Shown: positions 8,041 to 17,175, numbered from the stretch's first letter. The stretch: DNA of 64,000 nt from Pseudomonas sessilinigenes (GCF_003850565.1 NZ_CP027706.1:2666001-2730000), one strand, 5' to 3'. The notes: generated by a model not told the origin, from the letters alone. Made by a program: numbers and translations.

Positions 8041-8785
8041 CGGTGGGTACTCCATACGGTGCGGCGATCTGCAACTGGGCGACGGGCTCGCCTGCCAGCA
8101 GGTGCCCCTCCACCAGTTGCAGCACCTGGCTGTCGTTCTCGATCCGGTACCAGCAGCCATCCGGGTGCACGGTGAGCACCGGCCCCAGGTTGCAGGGGAA
8201 CTGGCAGGCGGTGCGGGTCAGCAGCACGCCTCCGGGCTTCTCCATGAGGTCAAGGCGCAGCAGCTCGCGGCGCAGGGTCTTCCACAAGGGCAGGGCGCCG
8301 CGCCGGACACAGCGCGGGCCGGTGCAGAGCAATACCTGGCGGGCGTGGGGCGGCACCTGCGACCAGTCCGGATCGCTGGCCACCGGATTGACCTGGTCGC
8401 ACGGCAGGTGGCGTTCGCGCTGGGCGATGCTGGCCCAGGACTGGGCCGCATCCAGCCCCCGGCGACCCAGGGCCTGGGCGGTGACCCACAGCCGTGGCGC
8501 CTGGGAGTGGGCACGGGCGCGGCGTCCCAGTTCATCGCGCAGCCAGTCCAGGTAGGCGCTGTCGGAGCTGGGTTCCAGGTCCACCACCAGCAGAGCCGCG
8601 CCGTCTTCGGGCAACGCTTCTTCGAGGGCCGCCCAGAGGCTGTCGAAACCGTCCAGGGTGTCGATCACCCGGGTGCTGGCGTCGTTGCCGCGCAGCGCTT
8701 GCAGCTCGCGGCGAAAGGCCTCGCCCAGGGCGCCGCCGTGCAGCCCGGGGCCGACGAACAGCACTCGTTGATAATCTTTGTGCAT
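8033..8785 (-). CDS. Thioredoxin-like [2Fe-2S] ferredoxin-domain protein
   Basis: A 250-residue cytosolic protein. The C-terminal part carries four cysteines spaced as in thioredoxin-fold [2Fe-2S] ferredoxins: Cys154 and Cys159 (LLCTGPRCV) and Cys194 and Cys198 (TACQFPCNLGP). The first ~130 residues form a separate alpha/beta domain (RVLFVGPGLHGGALGEAF) vaguely like the chelatase-type units found in cobalamin genes, but I cannot assign it. It sits 11 nt after btuB and overlaps the btuF-like gene, so it belongs to the B12-regulated operon. A role in reductive handling of imported corrinoid or in cobalt chelation is plausible inference only. Confidence 0.75.
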   Translation of the reverse strand: MHKDYQRVLFVGPGLHGGALGEAFRRELQALRGNDASTRVIDTLDGFDSLWAALEEALPEDGAALLVVDLEPSSDSAYLDWLRDELGRRARAHSQAPRLWVTAQALGRRGLDAAQSWASIAQRERHLPCDQVNPVASDPDWSQVPPHARQVLLCTGPRCVRRGALPLWKTLRRELLRLDLMEKPGGVLLTRTACQFPCNLGPVLTVHPDGCWYRIENDSQVLQLVEGHLLAGEPVAQLQIAAPYGVPTDA

Positions 8786-8796
8786 GGCTGCCGTCC

Positions 8797-10773
8797 TCAG
8801 AAGCGGTAGGTGTAGCGCACCTCGGTGGTGAAGGGCCGTCCCAGGTTGTCCACCCGCGGGTTGTTGCTGGCGATGCTGGTGCTGTAGTCGCGGTCGAAGA
8901 GGTTCTCCACCAGCAGGCTCAGGCGGTGTTGCTGGGCCGCGTCGAGGTAGCGGTAGGCGTCGGCGTCCACCACTGAATAGTGGCCGTAGTCGATCTTCTT
9001 CGGGCTGTCGATCTGGCCGATGTAGCGCAGCGCACCGCCCACGCCCCACATCCGGTCCTGGGATTCGAAGCCCAGTCGCGAGCGGGCGAAGAAGCCGGGG
9101 ATATTGCTCAGGGTCACGCCGTTGCGCGATTCCACCAGGTTGCGGGTCATGTCGGCCGAGAGGGTCCATTGCGGGCTGAACTGCCAGCGCCCGTCGACCT
9201 CGATGCCGCGTACCTTGATCCGGCCTTCGCCATTGACCCAGTCGATGCCGTCGAGGGCGATCAGGTCGTCGATCTTGCGCTGGAACACCGTGGTGCTGGC
9301 GTTGAACTCGCCGGCCAGCAGGCTGCCCTTGTAGTCCAGGCCCAGCTCGGCATTCACACTCTTTTCCGGCTTGAGGTTGCGGTTGCCCTTTTCATCCTCT
9401 TCGTTGGCGAACAACTGCTCGGCATTGGGCAGCTTGAAGGCGCTGCCGAACTGGCCGCGCAGTTGCCAGTTGGACGTCAGGTCGTACAGCGAGGTGAGCA
9501 TGCCCACGGTGGCGCTCTCGCCGCCGCTGATTTTCTCGTGGCGCACGCCGATGCTCGGGTGCCAGTCGGGCAAGGTCTCGAACACCGGGCGCAACTGGGC
9601 GTAGAGGGCATTGGCCTGGGCGTTGTTGTCATCGATCTTGAGTACGTCGTCCTGGCCCTTGAACCACTGGTTGTCGGTGCCGAACACCAGCACATGGCCG
9701 CCGTCCAGCTCGGCCTTGCCCTCGGCTTGCACGCCCCAGTCGGTGAAGCCCCAGTAGTCGTTGTGGTTGATGACCTTGATGCCGCCATCATCGTTGCTGT
9801 TGATACGGGTGTAGCGCGTGTCCCAATCGTTGACATGGCCCTTGACGAAGTAGCTGAAGCGCTCGCCCAGGCGTTGCTCGAAGGTGGCGGTGGCGATCTG
9901 CTGGACCCGGTCGTTGGTGGTCTTCTTGTTGTTCGCGGCGCGGGCAAAATCCAGGTTGGCGTCGGTGTACTGGTAGAACAGCTCCAGGCGCGAGTCGTCG
10001 CCGACCCCCTGGATCGCCTTGGCGCCGAAGGTGGTCACCTCATAGGAGCGCTTCTTGTCCTTGGTGCTGGTGTTGTAGGCGCTGTTGCGAAACGGCTGGT
10101 AGCCGTCGGAAACGTTGTGGCTGACATAGGCCAGCAAGCCGAGGTCGCCCAGGCCGTTGCTGACGATGCGTTCCACCCGGGCATCGCCGCTCCTGCCCAT
10201 GAAGCTGTCCAGGCCCAGGTTGACTTCGCCGGAGGCGTCGCGGGTCTGTGGGCTGCGGGTGACGATGTTGATCACCCCGGACACCGCCTGGGTGCCGAAC
10301 AGCAGGCTCTGGCCGCCCTTGAGCACTTCGATGCGCTCGATGGCGTTGGCTGGCAGGGTATCCAGGTACAGGCCGCCGTACAGGCGGTTGTTCAGGCGCA
10401 CGCCATCGAGCAGGATCAGCGTGTCATCGTTGCGCCCGCCCAGCAGCGAATAGGTGCCGTAGTCGAAGGGGCCGTTCTTGGGCGCCACGTAGAGGCCCGG
10501 CACGTACATTTGCAGGACCCGGGTGATGTCGCTGCTGGGGCCGGCGCGTTCGATCTGCTGGCGATCGATGATTTCCACCTTGCTGCCGTACTTGGCCATT
10601 TCGGCCACGGTGGTGGACTCCACCGACGGGGCGGACACGAACTGCTGGTCCAGCTTCAGGGAGGTGTCGTCCGCCAGCAGCCAGGGGCTGAACAGGCAGC
10701 CGAGCAGGGCGCCGCCCATGGAACGGCGCGGAGCACGCCAGTCGCGCGCAAGGGAAGTGTGTGTTGTTGTCAT
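8797..10773 (-). CDS. btuB: TonB-dependent cobalamin receptor BtuB
   Basis: A 658-residue outer-membrane receptor. After a basic leader and signal segment, the plug domain shows KVEIIDRQQIERAGPSSDI, then a GGRNDDTLILLDGVRLN stretch and GVINIVTRSP, the usual TonB-receptor plug landmarks. The remainder is beta-barrel and ends in an aromatic residue (VRYTYRF), as needed for barrel assembly. The substrate call rests on the cobalamin riboswitch directly upstream and the BtuF-like gene in the same operon. ATG 10773 is chosen; the frame continues upstream but without a plausible leader. The plug carries no extra signalling domain, so the receptor is a transporter rather than a transducer. Confidence 0.9.
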   Translation of the reverse strand: MTTTHTSLARDWRAPRRSMGGALLGCLFSPWLLADDTSLKLDQQFVSAPSVESTTVAEMAKYGSKVEIIDRQQIERAGPSSDITRVLQMYVPGLYVAPKNGPFDYGTYSLLGGRNDDTLILLDGVRLNNRLYGGLYLDTLPANAIERIEVLKGGQSLLFGTQAVSGVINIVTRSPQTRDASGEVNLGLDSFMGRSGDARVERIVSNGLGDLGLLAYVSHNVSDGYQPFRNSAYNTSTKDKKRSYEVTTFGAKAIQGVGDDSRLELFYQYTDANLDFARAANNKKTTNDRVQQIATATFEQRLGERFSYFVKGHVNDWDTRYTRINSNDDGGIKVINHNDYWGFTDWGVQAEGKAELDGGHVLVFGTDNQWFKGQDDVLKIDDNNAQANALYAQLRPVFETLPDWHPSIGVRHEKISGGESATVGMLTSLYDLTSNWQLRGQFGSAFKLPNAEQLFANEEDEKGNRNLKPEKSVNAELGLDYKGSLLAGEFNASTTVFQRKIDDLIALDGIDWVNGEGRIKVRGIEVDGRWQFSPQWTLSADMTRNLVESRNGVTLSNIPGFFARSRLGFESQDRMWGVGGALRYIGQIDSPKKIDYGHYSVVDADAYRYLDAAQQHRLSLLVENLFDRDYSTSIASNNPRVDNLGRPFTTEVRYTYRF

Positions 10774-10880
10774 TCTTGGTCTTCTCGAAAGTGTCTTCGG
10801 GAAGCACGCAGGGAGAAGGTGGCAGGCACGCGCACGCGCCCACACCGGCCCATGCCCGCCCACCGCAGGATTGCCAAACA

Positions 10881-11075
10881 GATGCTTCAGGCCGGTCTCC
10901 GGGCTTGCGAGGCTGGCTGCATTCGCCTTCCCATACCTTGGGTACAGTGGCGTGTTGAATGCAGCACTCGCTTACCGTTGCGGGGGCAGCACCGGACTTG
11001 CCCCTGGGGGCGCACCGGTTTCCCGTTTCACCTCACGCACGGCGGCGTGAGGCACCTGAAACAGGGCGGCATCTG
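10881..11075 (-). promoter_or_regulatory. Cobalamin (AdoCbl) riboswitch
   Basis: On the minus strand the leader contains, in order, CAGGTGCCTCACG, then AAACGGGAAACCGGTGCG, CCCCGCAACGGTAAGCGAG, the B12 box GCCACTG, and a 3' GGAGACCGGCCTG. These are the conserved blocks of the cobalamin riboswitch core. About 108 nt separate it from the btuB ATG. B12 binding should lower expression of the btuB operon. The exact ends are approximate. Confidence 0.93.
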
Positions 11076-11135
11076 AACATCCGTCCTGCCGTTCGTCAAT
11101 CCTGTAGGCGCTGGCACCCATCATCCGCCGAACCC

Positions 11136-11245
11136 TGTAGCCGCTGTCGAGCCTGCGAGGCTGCGCAAAGCCCCACAGGGGCTTTAGCGTGGCAGTAGGT
11201 TGCGCCTGCTGCGTCGGCGTATGCAGCCTGCGGCAGCGGCTACAC
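11136..11245. repeat. REP doublet (GTAGCCGC type)
   Basis: TGTAGCCGCTGTCGAGCCTG at the left faces GCAGCCTGCGGCAGCGGCTACA at the right, forming a long inverted pair with a short internal AAAGCCCC/GGGGCTTT stem. It lies between the btuB riboswitch and the 3' end of the succinyltransferase cluster, and may terminate or protect that long transcript. Confidence 0.8.
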
Positions 11246-11260
11246 GGACGGGGGCCGGCG

Positions 11261-12328
11261 TTACCAGGCGGTGGCGGGGGAGGTGCGCACCTGGGTCTGG
11301 TTGCTGGTCTCGGAGAGGCAGGCCAGCAGCGGTACGGCGCGCACGGTATCGCCGGGCTGCAGTTGCAGGTGCTTGGTGGTCTGGCGGTCCACCAGCAGGC
11401 AACCGGCGACCAGGCGCCCGGGGGCTGCGGTGATGCGGCATGTTTCCAGGCGGCGGTTGTAGATCAGCCACAGCGGCGCCTGTTCGTCCAGGCTGCCCAC
11501 CAGCAACGGCAGGGTCCGGCTTTCGCGGACGCTGCGGATGTTCATCACCTGGGCCTCGATCACCGGCCCGCCATCGAAGATGTCGATGCAGCCCTGGTGG
11601 TTGAAGCCTTCCTCGCGCAGGATGCCGACCGCTTGATCGGTGCTGGCGTGGGCCTGGCCAATGGCGGCCTGGGCGGTAGGGCTGAGCAGGCAGGTGTAGA
11701 GCGGCTGGCGCGGCATGAGTTCAGCGATGGAGGCCTTGCCGCCCTGGCTGGACAGGCGATTGGCCTGTTGGAAATCCATCTTGAAGAAATGCCGCCCCAG
11801 GCTGTCCCAGAATGGCGAGGCACCCTCGCTGTCGACCTGGCCACGCAGTTCGACCACCAGCTTGTCGCCGAACAGCGCCGGGTACTCGGCGACGAACAGC
11901 AAGCGTGCGGTGGACAACAAGCGTGCGGCATGGCCCTGGCGCTGGTCCTGGCGCAGGAACAACGAGCAGAGTTGGGATTGTCCGGTCATTTCGTTGCACA
12001 GGAACAGGGTCGGGATCTGCTTCTCGATCCCCAGCCCCGGGGCGCTGCCACGAGTGATGCCCACCCGGTAGTTGTAGCAGGGCTCGCGCAGGCCAATGGC
12101 ACCGCTCAGGCCGCAGATACCGATTACCTGCTGGTCGTCATCTTCAAGCACAAACAAGTAGTCGGCATCGGCGCGTTCCACCTGGCCGGCGAATGTCCGC
12201 TGTGCCCAGCGGATCCTGTGGGCCAGGCGCTCGGGATCGCTGCTCAGGTCGTCCAGCTCACGGCAGCAGCCCTTGAGCAGGCTCAGCACTGCCGACAGGT
12301 CGTTGATGCGGATCGGGCGCACGATCAT
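11261..12328 (-). CDS. Arginine/ornithine N-succinyltransferase beta-like subunit (AruG paralogue)
   Basis: A 355-residue protein of the AstA/AruFG family, which transfers succinyl from succinyl-CoA to the alpha-amino group of arginine or ornithine. The start MIVRPIRINDLSAV and the LERL-like SSDPERLAHRI stretch are AruG-like. RLLFVAEYPALFGDKLVVELRG and SPFWDSLGRHFFKMDFQQAN are family blocks. Here it is the last gene of an RpiR-led cluster that lacks the other AST genes (aruC, aruD, aruB, aruE), so it is probably a second copy serving another pathway. The C-terminal ~25 residues (SETSNQTQVRTSPATAW) extend beyond the usual end. The gap to the alpha-like gene is 49 nt. Confidence 0.85.
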   Translation of the reverse strand: MIVRPIRINDLSAVLSLLKGCCRELDDLSSDPERLAHRIRWAQRTFAGQVERADADYLFVLEDDDQQVIGICGLSGAIGLREPCYNYRVGITRGSAPGLGIEKQIPTLFLCNEMTGQSQLCSLFLRQDQRQGHAARLLSTARLLFVAEYPALFGDKLVVELRGQVDSEGASPFWDSLGRHFFKMDFQQANRLSSQGGKASIAELMPRQPLYTCLLSPTAQAAIGQAHASTDQAVGILREEGFNHQGCIDIFDGGPVIEAQVMNIRSVRESRTLPLLVGSLDEQAPLWLIYNRRLETCRITAAPGRLVAGCLLVDRQTTKHLQLQPGDTVRAVPLLACLSETSNQTQVRTSPATAW

Positions 12329-12377
12329 CGGCGAACTCCTTGCAGCGATTGAGGCACGTTTCGAAATCCAGCGCGGT

Positions 12378-13394
12378 TCATAAGGCCACGCCTCGCACAA
12401 CTTCGCCAGGGACCAGGCGCAACGCCTGCAGCACGCTTGGGTCCAGGCCCACGATGTCGCCGGGGGCTTCGTCCAGGGGGGCGATCAGCGCCCGAAAATC
12501 CTCCAGCCGTTCGTTGCTCAGCAGCCATGGCCGGCCCTGGCCGCTTTGCGGTTGCGAGCAAGTGGCGGCGACCCGGCTCTGAATGATCGAGCGTAGCTCG
12601 TTATTGCGTGCCTGCAGGGTCGGCCCGGCGTCGAACAGGTCGACATACTGGGTGGGCGAGAAGCCTTCGTCGACCAGGATGTCACAGGCTTCCCGGGCAG
12701 CGGGATGGATCCGGCCGATGCAATCCTGGGCCGCCTGCGAAAGCATCGGGATATAGATCGGGTACTGGGGCATCAGCTCGGCCAGGAACCCACGGCCTTG
12801 CAGGGCGCACACGCGCTCGGCCTCGATATAGGGCAGGTCGAAGAAGTGCTGGCCCACCGCTTCCCAGAAGGGTGATTCGCCGGCCTCGCTGCTGTAGCCG
12901 ATGATCTCGCTGATGCAGCTCTCGGCGAAGCGTTGCGGGTGGGCGGCGATGAACAGCAGGCGGGCCCTGGACGCCAGTTGGGCGATGGGCGTGCCGCTCA
13001 GGTGCGCATCCAGGTGGAAGCTGCGCAGCAGGGTCTGACCGTTGAGGTCGTGGCACAGCGACAGGGTCGGTACGCCATGCTGGATGTTCAGCTCGCGGGA
13101 GCTGCTGACGAAAGGCCGGTTGCGCAGGCTGTAGAAGGGTTCGCTGAAGCCGGTGGTGGCGAGGATGTCGGAACAGCCGTGCAGTTGCCCGGTGTCCAGG
13201 TCCTCGAGGACGAAGAAGTAGTTTTCCGGTCCGCGGCCGGCTTCCTGCCTGGCGAAGGACGCCTGCGAGTTGAGAATCTTCCTGCGCAGGCAGCTTTCGT
13301 CATCCACCAGCGATGTGGCGCCCAGCAGGCGTTCGCGGGTCAGGCGCCGCAGTTGGGGCAAATCGGATAACGCCACGGGACGCAAGGCCAGCAT
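12378..13394 (-). CDS. Arginine/ornithine N-succinyltransferase alpha-like subunit (AruF paralogue)
   Basis: A 338-residue AstA-family protein, the partner of the subunit encoded just downstream; Pseudomonas enzymes of this family are alpha-beta heteromers. Family blocks are visible: MLALRPVALSDLPQLRRL at the start, RLLFIAAHPQRFAESCISEI in the middle, SPFWEAVGQHFFDLPYIEAE, and FLAELMPQYPIYIPML. GFSPTQYVDLFDAGPTLQA matches the late block. It diverges clearly from the beta-like neighbour, consistent with an old duplication. The start ATG 13394 is 160 nt after the permease gene, the largest gap in the operon apart from the FGase-permease gap. Substrate specificity could differ from arginine. Confidence 0.85.
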   Translation of the reverse strand: MLALRPVALSDLPQLRRLTRERLLGATSLVDDESCLRRKILNSQASFARQEAGRGPENYFFVLEDLDTGQLHGCSDILATTGFSEPFYSLRNRPFVSSSRELNIQHGVPTLSLCHDLNGQTLLRSFHLDAHLSGTPIAQLASRARLLFIAAHPQRFAESCISEIIGYSSEAGESPFWEAVGQHFFDLPYIEAERVCALQGRGFLAELMPQYPIYIPMLSQAAQDCIGRIHPAAREACDILVDEGFSPTQYVDLFDAGPTLQARNNELRSIIQSRVAATCSQPQSGQGRPWLLSNERLEDFRALIAPLDEAPGDIVGLDPSVLQALRLVPGEVVRGVAL

Positions 13395-13554
13395 GGGGGT
13401 ACTCCTGTATCAAGGGCCGCGCCTGTCGGTGCGGCCAGACATCACTGTCGATTACCACGCAGTTTCATGGCCGCTCTCGTGGCAGCCTGGCTGCGCACCG
13501 CAGTTGCCGGTGGTGCACAGTGGGTGCCGCACCCTGGGGGCGGCACCGGCGACA

Positions 13555-14904
13555 CTACTGTTTGAGCGGATCGGGCAGGGCGGCACCGCTGCCCAGCCGG
13601 TTGAGCAAAAACAGATAGATCAATCCTGCGACCACCCAGATCGCGCCAAGTTTCTGCGCATCCACGCCCATGTTGTACATGATGGCGCAAACGATCACGA
13701 AACCGATCGACGGGCAGATCAGGTGGCGCACCACCTGACCGGACTTCTGCCGGCGCCAGTAGAAGTTGATCACCGTGATGTGCAGCAGCATGAAGCCGCT
13801 CAGGGCACCGAAGTTGACCAGCGAGGTCAGGGTGTCCACCGAGTTGATGAACAGGTAGCAGATCAGCAGCGACAACAACGCCACCAGGTAGATGCTGATG
13901 TGCGGGGTGTTGTGCTTGGGGTGGACCTTGGCCAGCACCTTGGGCAGCTTGCCATCGCGGGCCATGCCGAACAGTAGGCGCGACACGGCGGCTTGCGAGG
14001 TGATGGCCACTGCCACGCCCCAGGCCAGCGCCGTGGCGACCCCGGTGACGGTCGCCAGCCAGCTGCCGGCAGCCAGCTCGGCGATCTCGTAGAACGCGGT
14101 ATCGGCGGACTTGAAGCCCATGCCGGCGGCCAGGTCAGTGGCGATCCAGGTCTGCACCACGAAGATCGCGCCCATCACCACCAGGGTGATCAGCGCGGCG
14201 CGCCCGACGCTGCGGCCCGGGTCGCCCTTGACCTCTTCGGCCAGGGTCGAGATGGCGTCGAACCCCAGGAACGACAGCACCGCGATCGACACACCCTGCA
14301 TCAGCATGCCGAAGTGGAAGTTTTCCGGGCTGTAGAGCGGCGCCAGGGTCAGTTGGCCGTGGCCGGTGCCGCCGTGCAGGGCGTTCCAGGCGTAGAACAG
14401 GAAGATCCCCAGGACCACCAGTTGCGCCAGCAGGAACAGGATGTTCATCCGCGCGGTGAAGGTGATGCCCCGCAGGTTGACGAAGGTGGCGCTGACCAGG
14501 AACGCCAGGATGAAGCCGACCTTGGGCACTTCCGGGTACAGGTGGTTGAGCGCCATGGCCGCGTAGACATAGAGCAATGGCGGGATCAGCAGGTAGTCCA
14601 GGAGCATCAGCCAGCCGGCGAGGAACCCCACGTGGGGGGTGAGGCCACGCTGGGCATAGGAGTACACCGAGCCGGCGATGGGAAAGGCGCGGGCCATGGC
14701 GCCGTAGCTCAGGGCGGTGAAGACCATCGCCACCATGCCGATGATGTAGGCCAGGGGCACCATGCCCGGGGCTTCCTGGTTGACGTAGCCGTAAACCCCG
14801 AACGGGGCGATGGGAATCATGAAAATCATCCCGTAGACCACCAGGTCGCGCAGGGTCAGCCCGCGCTTGAGTTCCTGTTTGTAGCCGAATTCTTCAATCT
14901 CCAT
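13555..14904 (-). CDS. APC-superfamily permease, PuuP-like amino acid/polyamine importer
   Basis: A 449-residue inner-membrane transporter with about 12 hydrophobic segments. The start (LRDLVVYGMIFMIPIAPFG) and the FPIAGSVYSYAQRGLTPHVGF stretch are the APC consensus around TM1-TM3 and resemble the putrescine importer PuuP. FLGFDAISTLAEEVKGDPGR is the conserved TM6 and following loop. It is the only transporter in the seven-gene cluster, so it probably imports the cluster's substrate, likely a cationic or polar amino compound. Leader: a 41-nt imperfect hairpin lies 36 nt upstream of the ATG, between this gene and the amidohydrolase gene. Confidence 0.88.
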   Translation of the reverse strand: MEIEEFGYKQELKRGLTLRDLVVYGMIFMIPIAPFGVYGYVNQEAPGMVPLAYIIGMVAMVFTALSYGAMARAFPIAGSVYSYAQRGLTPHVGFLAGWLMLLDYLLIPPLLYVYAAMALNHLYPEVPKVGFILAFLVSATFVNLRGITFTARMNILFLLAQLVVLGIFLFYAWNALHGGTGHGQLTLAPLYSPENFHFGMLMQGVSIAVLSFLGFDAISTLAEEVKGDPGRSVGRAALITLVVMGAIFVVQTWIATDLAAGMGFKSADTAFYEIAELAAGSWLATVTGVATALAWGVAVAITSQAAVSRLLFGMARDGKLPKVLAKVHPKHNTPHISIYLVALLSLLICYLFINSVDTLTSLVNFGALSGFMLLHITVINFYWRRQKSGQVVRHLICPSIGFVIVCAIMYNMGVDAQKLGAIWVVAGLIYLFLLNRLGSGAALPDPLKQ

Positions 14905-14939
14905 GAAGCAGTTCTCCTTGTAGCCAATAGGGGGGCAAA

Positions 14940-14980
14940 GCCCGCGGCGAGCGTCGTCATTGACGCTTGGGGACGCGGGC
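14940..14980 (-). other. Intercistronic hairpin upstream of the permease gene
   Basis: GCCCGCG (14940-14946) pairs with CGCGGGC (14974-14980), and inside it AGCGTC (14950-14955) pairs with GACGCT (14962-14967). The two stems stack into one long hairpin with an asymmetric internal loop. There is no T-run after it, so it is not a classical terminator; it could be a processing or stability element. Confidence 0.6.
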
Positions 14981-15087
14981 CGGTGTTTGAACCTGGCAGG
15001 GTCAAAGGCACACCACAGCGGTTTTTCTGATTGTTATTGCAGTCCTGTTAACAGCGTTATGGGATGACCTGCGGTGCTCCCGAGGTA

Positions 15088-15840
15088 CTACAGCAGCGGT
15101 GCCAGGCAATCGCTCCAGCGTTGTACCGCCTCTGGGGTACGCAGCAAGTCGTTGCGCACCTCGATCAGGATCGACTCCAGGCCCCGGGCATCGCCGTGCA
15201 CCGGTACCGTCATATCGCTCAACGGGTCGATTTCATAAGGCTGGTTGCCCGCCACTTTCAATGGCAGGGCCCACAAGCCCTCCAGCACCCGGGCGGCATA
15301 GGCGGTGGCGCCGCCGTAGAGCACGCCGATTTCCAGCGTCCGCGGCTGGCCGTAGTACACCGGGGTAAAACTGTGGATACCCACCACGCGCACTTCACGG
15401 CCCTGGGCCAGGCGCCGGTCGATGATCCGTTGCAAGCGCTGGTGGAACGGGGTGAACAATTGCTGGCGCCGATACTCGCGGGTGGCTTCGTCCAGGTGCT
15501 GGTTGCCCGGGACCTGGTAGATCTCGCTTTGCAGCGGGATGCTGTCGGGAGCATGCCGTGGACGGTTGAGGTCCACCAGCAGGCGCGAGTAGTTGGCCGC
15601 GATCAGGGTCGCCCCCAGGGCCTGGGACAGGCTCTGGGCCAGTTCCAGGGCGCCCGGGTCCCAGGCGATGTGTTCGCGCGCCGCCACCGGGTCCAGCCCC
15701 AGGTCGTTCAGGGCGGGAGGAATATAGTGGCTGGCGTGCTCGCACACCAGAATCAGCGGATGCTCGGAGTCTTCCCGGAACAGGCGATAGGCCGGCTCGG
15801 TATACAACCCCAGCTCGGCAGATTTAGTACAGGCGTGCAT
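15088..15840 (-). CDS. N-formylglutamate amidohydrolase family protein
   Basis: A 250-residue (from ATG 15840) cytosolic hydrolase of the FGase family, best known as HutG, which releases formate from N-formylglutamate in histidine breakdown. Family motifs: LILVCEHASHYIP near residue 30, a HIAWDPGAL stretch, SRLLVDLNRP, and VVGIHSFTPVYYG. The histidines and Asp in these blocks are metal ligands in this fold. No hut genes are nearby, so the real substrate may be another N-acyl or amide compound produced by the adjacent ligase. Start: ATG 15840 overlaps the end of the glutamine synthetase gene by 17 nt; an in-frame GTG at 15849 is the alternative. Confidence 0.85.
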   Translation of the reverse strand: MHACTKSAELGLYTEPAYRLFREDSEHPLILVCEHASHYIPPALNDLGLDPVAAREHIAWDPGALELAQSLSQALGATLIAANYSRLLVDLNRPRHAPDSIPLQSEIYQVPGNQHLDEATREYRRQQLFTPFHQRLQRIIDRRLAQGREVRVVGIHSFTPVYYGQPRTLEIGVLYGGATAYAARVLEGLWALPLKVAGNQPYEIDPLSDMTVPVHGDARGLESILIEVRNDLLRTPEAVQRWSDCLAPLL

Positions 15841-17137
15841 AGTGCTCACAAAGTTGGGCAGCGTTCAGGTGTTCGGTCAGGGACACTTCCTTTTGTTTGA
15901 CGGCGAAATAGGTATCCAGCAGCGATGGCGGCAGCAGTTGCCGCAACTCGCGGTCCTCGCGCAGGCAATCCAGGGCCTGGGGCAGGGTGCCGGGCAGCGG
16001 CACGATGCCGCTGGCCAGGCGCTGTTCGGCGCTCAGTTCATCGGGGACCTTGTCGGTCACCGCGGTCAGCGCCAGTTGTTGCTCGATGCCCAGGCGCCCG
16101 GCCATCAGTACCACGGCCATGGCCAGGTGCGGCGAGGCGGTGGCGTCCAGGGCCCGGAACTCCAGGTTGTACTGCGGCGCCGCGGCCTTGCCGCCGATGG
16201 TCACGGTGGGGCAGATCCGCAGCGAGGCTTCGCGGTTGCGCAGGCCCAGGCAGGCGTAGGAGGCGCTCCAGTGATGGGGCTGCAGGCGCGCATAGGAAAT
16301 CGGCGTTGGCGCGGTAAAGGCGCACAGCGCCGGCAGGTGCTTGAGCACCCCGGCGGCCCAGTACTGGCCCAGGTTGGAGAGGTCGTCGCCGCTCACCGCT
16401 TGCGGGTCGTAGAGCAACGGCGTGCCGTCCAGGTCCTGCAGGCTCAGGTGCAGGTGCACGCCGTTGCACACTGCATTCTCGGCGGTCTTGGGGGCGAAGC
16501 TGACGTGATGTCCCAGCTGCCGGGCGATCTCGCGGGTGATCTCGCGCACGTTCACCGCCCGGTCGGCGGCGGCCAGGCCCTGGGTCGGGCGGCAGGTGAT
16601 TTCGTATTGGTGCTTGCCGTACTCGGGCAGGAACATCTCCGGCTCGGCCCCGGCGCTGCGCAGGGCTGCCAGCAGCCAACCGCCGAAGTCCGCGCCCTGG
16701 CGCTGGGCCTGCAGGGAAAAGGCCAGGTGCTCGGCCTGCCCGCTACCGGTGTCGAGGTTGAATTCATGCTCGAACGCTGCGATGACCTGGATGCCCAGGG
16801 CCTGGTAGGCCGCCAGTTCGTTGCGCAACAGGGTGCGCGGGCAGGCGGCCCAGGGCTGGCCATCGGTCTCGCGGATATCGGCGTGGATGAAATCCAGCGG
16901 CGGCGCCGAGGCATCGGGCCCGGCCCCGACGCTGACCCTGCTGTCCAGGTCAGGAATCAGTCGCAGGTCGCCATAGGCGCCCCAGGGGTTGTCCTCGGCG
17001 ATCAGGTCCTGGGGGGTCAGTGCGCTGTTGGCCGGCACCCAGCCACAACCGCCGAGCCGATAGCGCTCCAGCTCATCGCTGGGAAACGAGCGTCCGCGGG
17101 TGACGCCGATCAGGTCGGTGGTGACGATGCTGGTCAT
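15824..17137 (-). CDS. Glutamine synthetase family ligase (gamma-glutamyl-amine synthetase type)
   Basis: A 437-residue enzyme of the GS fold. Visible GS landmarks: AFEHEFNL (first metal/ATP site), EMFLPEYGKHQYEITCRP, NGVHLHLSL (the GS His/metal motif, usually GxGMHxHxS), GLRNREASLRIC (the Arg-rich glutamate site) and NLEFRALDATASPHLAMA. Divergence from GlnA and the catabolic context suggest it glutamylates an amine rather than ammonia, as PuuA and GlnA3/4-type enzymes do. It overlaps the amidohydrolase start and begins 38 nt after the cysteine hydrolase. The frame continues upstream to about 17893, but that part lies over the hydrolase gene; ATG 17137 is the supported start. Substrate is unknown. 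Confidence 0.85.
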   Translation of the reverse strand: MTSIVTTDLIGVTRGRSFPSDELERYRLGGCGWVPANSALTPQDLIAEDNPWGAYGDLRLIPDLDSRVSVGAGPDASAPPLDFIHADIRETDGQPWAACPRTLLRNELAAYQALGIQVIAAFEHEFNLDTGSGQAEHLAFSLQAQRQGADFGGWLLAALRSAGAEPEMFLPEYGKHQYEITCRPTQGLAAADRAVNVREITREIARQLGHHVSFAPKTAENAVCNGVHLHLSLQDLDGTPLLYDPQAVSGDDLSNLGQYWAAGVLKHLPALCAFTAPTPISYARLQPHHWSASYACLGLRNREASLRICPTVTIGGKAAAPQYNLEFRALDATASPHLAMAVVLMAGRLGIEQQLALTAVTDKVPDELSAEQRLASGIVPLPGTLPQALDCLREDRELRQLLPPSLLDTYFAVKQKEVSLTEHLNAAQLCEHYARLY

Positions 17138-17175
17138 CGCCACCGGGCTCAGGGCCTCGACGCCCTGGCCCCGGC

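Noticed and set aside
8980..11076. 698-residue open frame on the plus strand
   Set aside because: Antisense to btuB and running across the riboswitch. Composition is Ala/Val/Gly/His-rich without any motif, as for other shadows in this genome.
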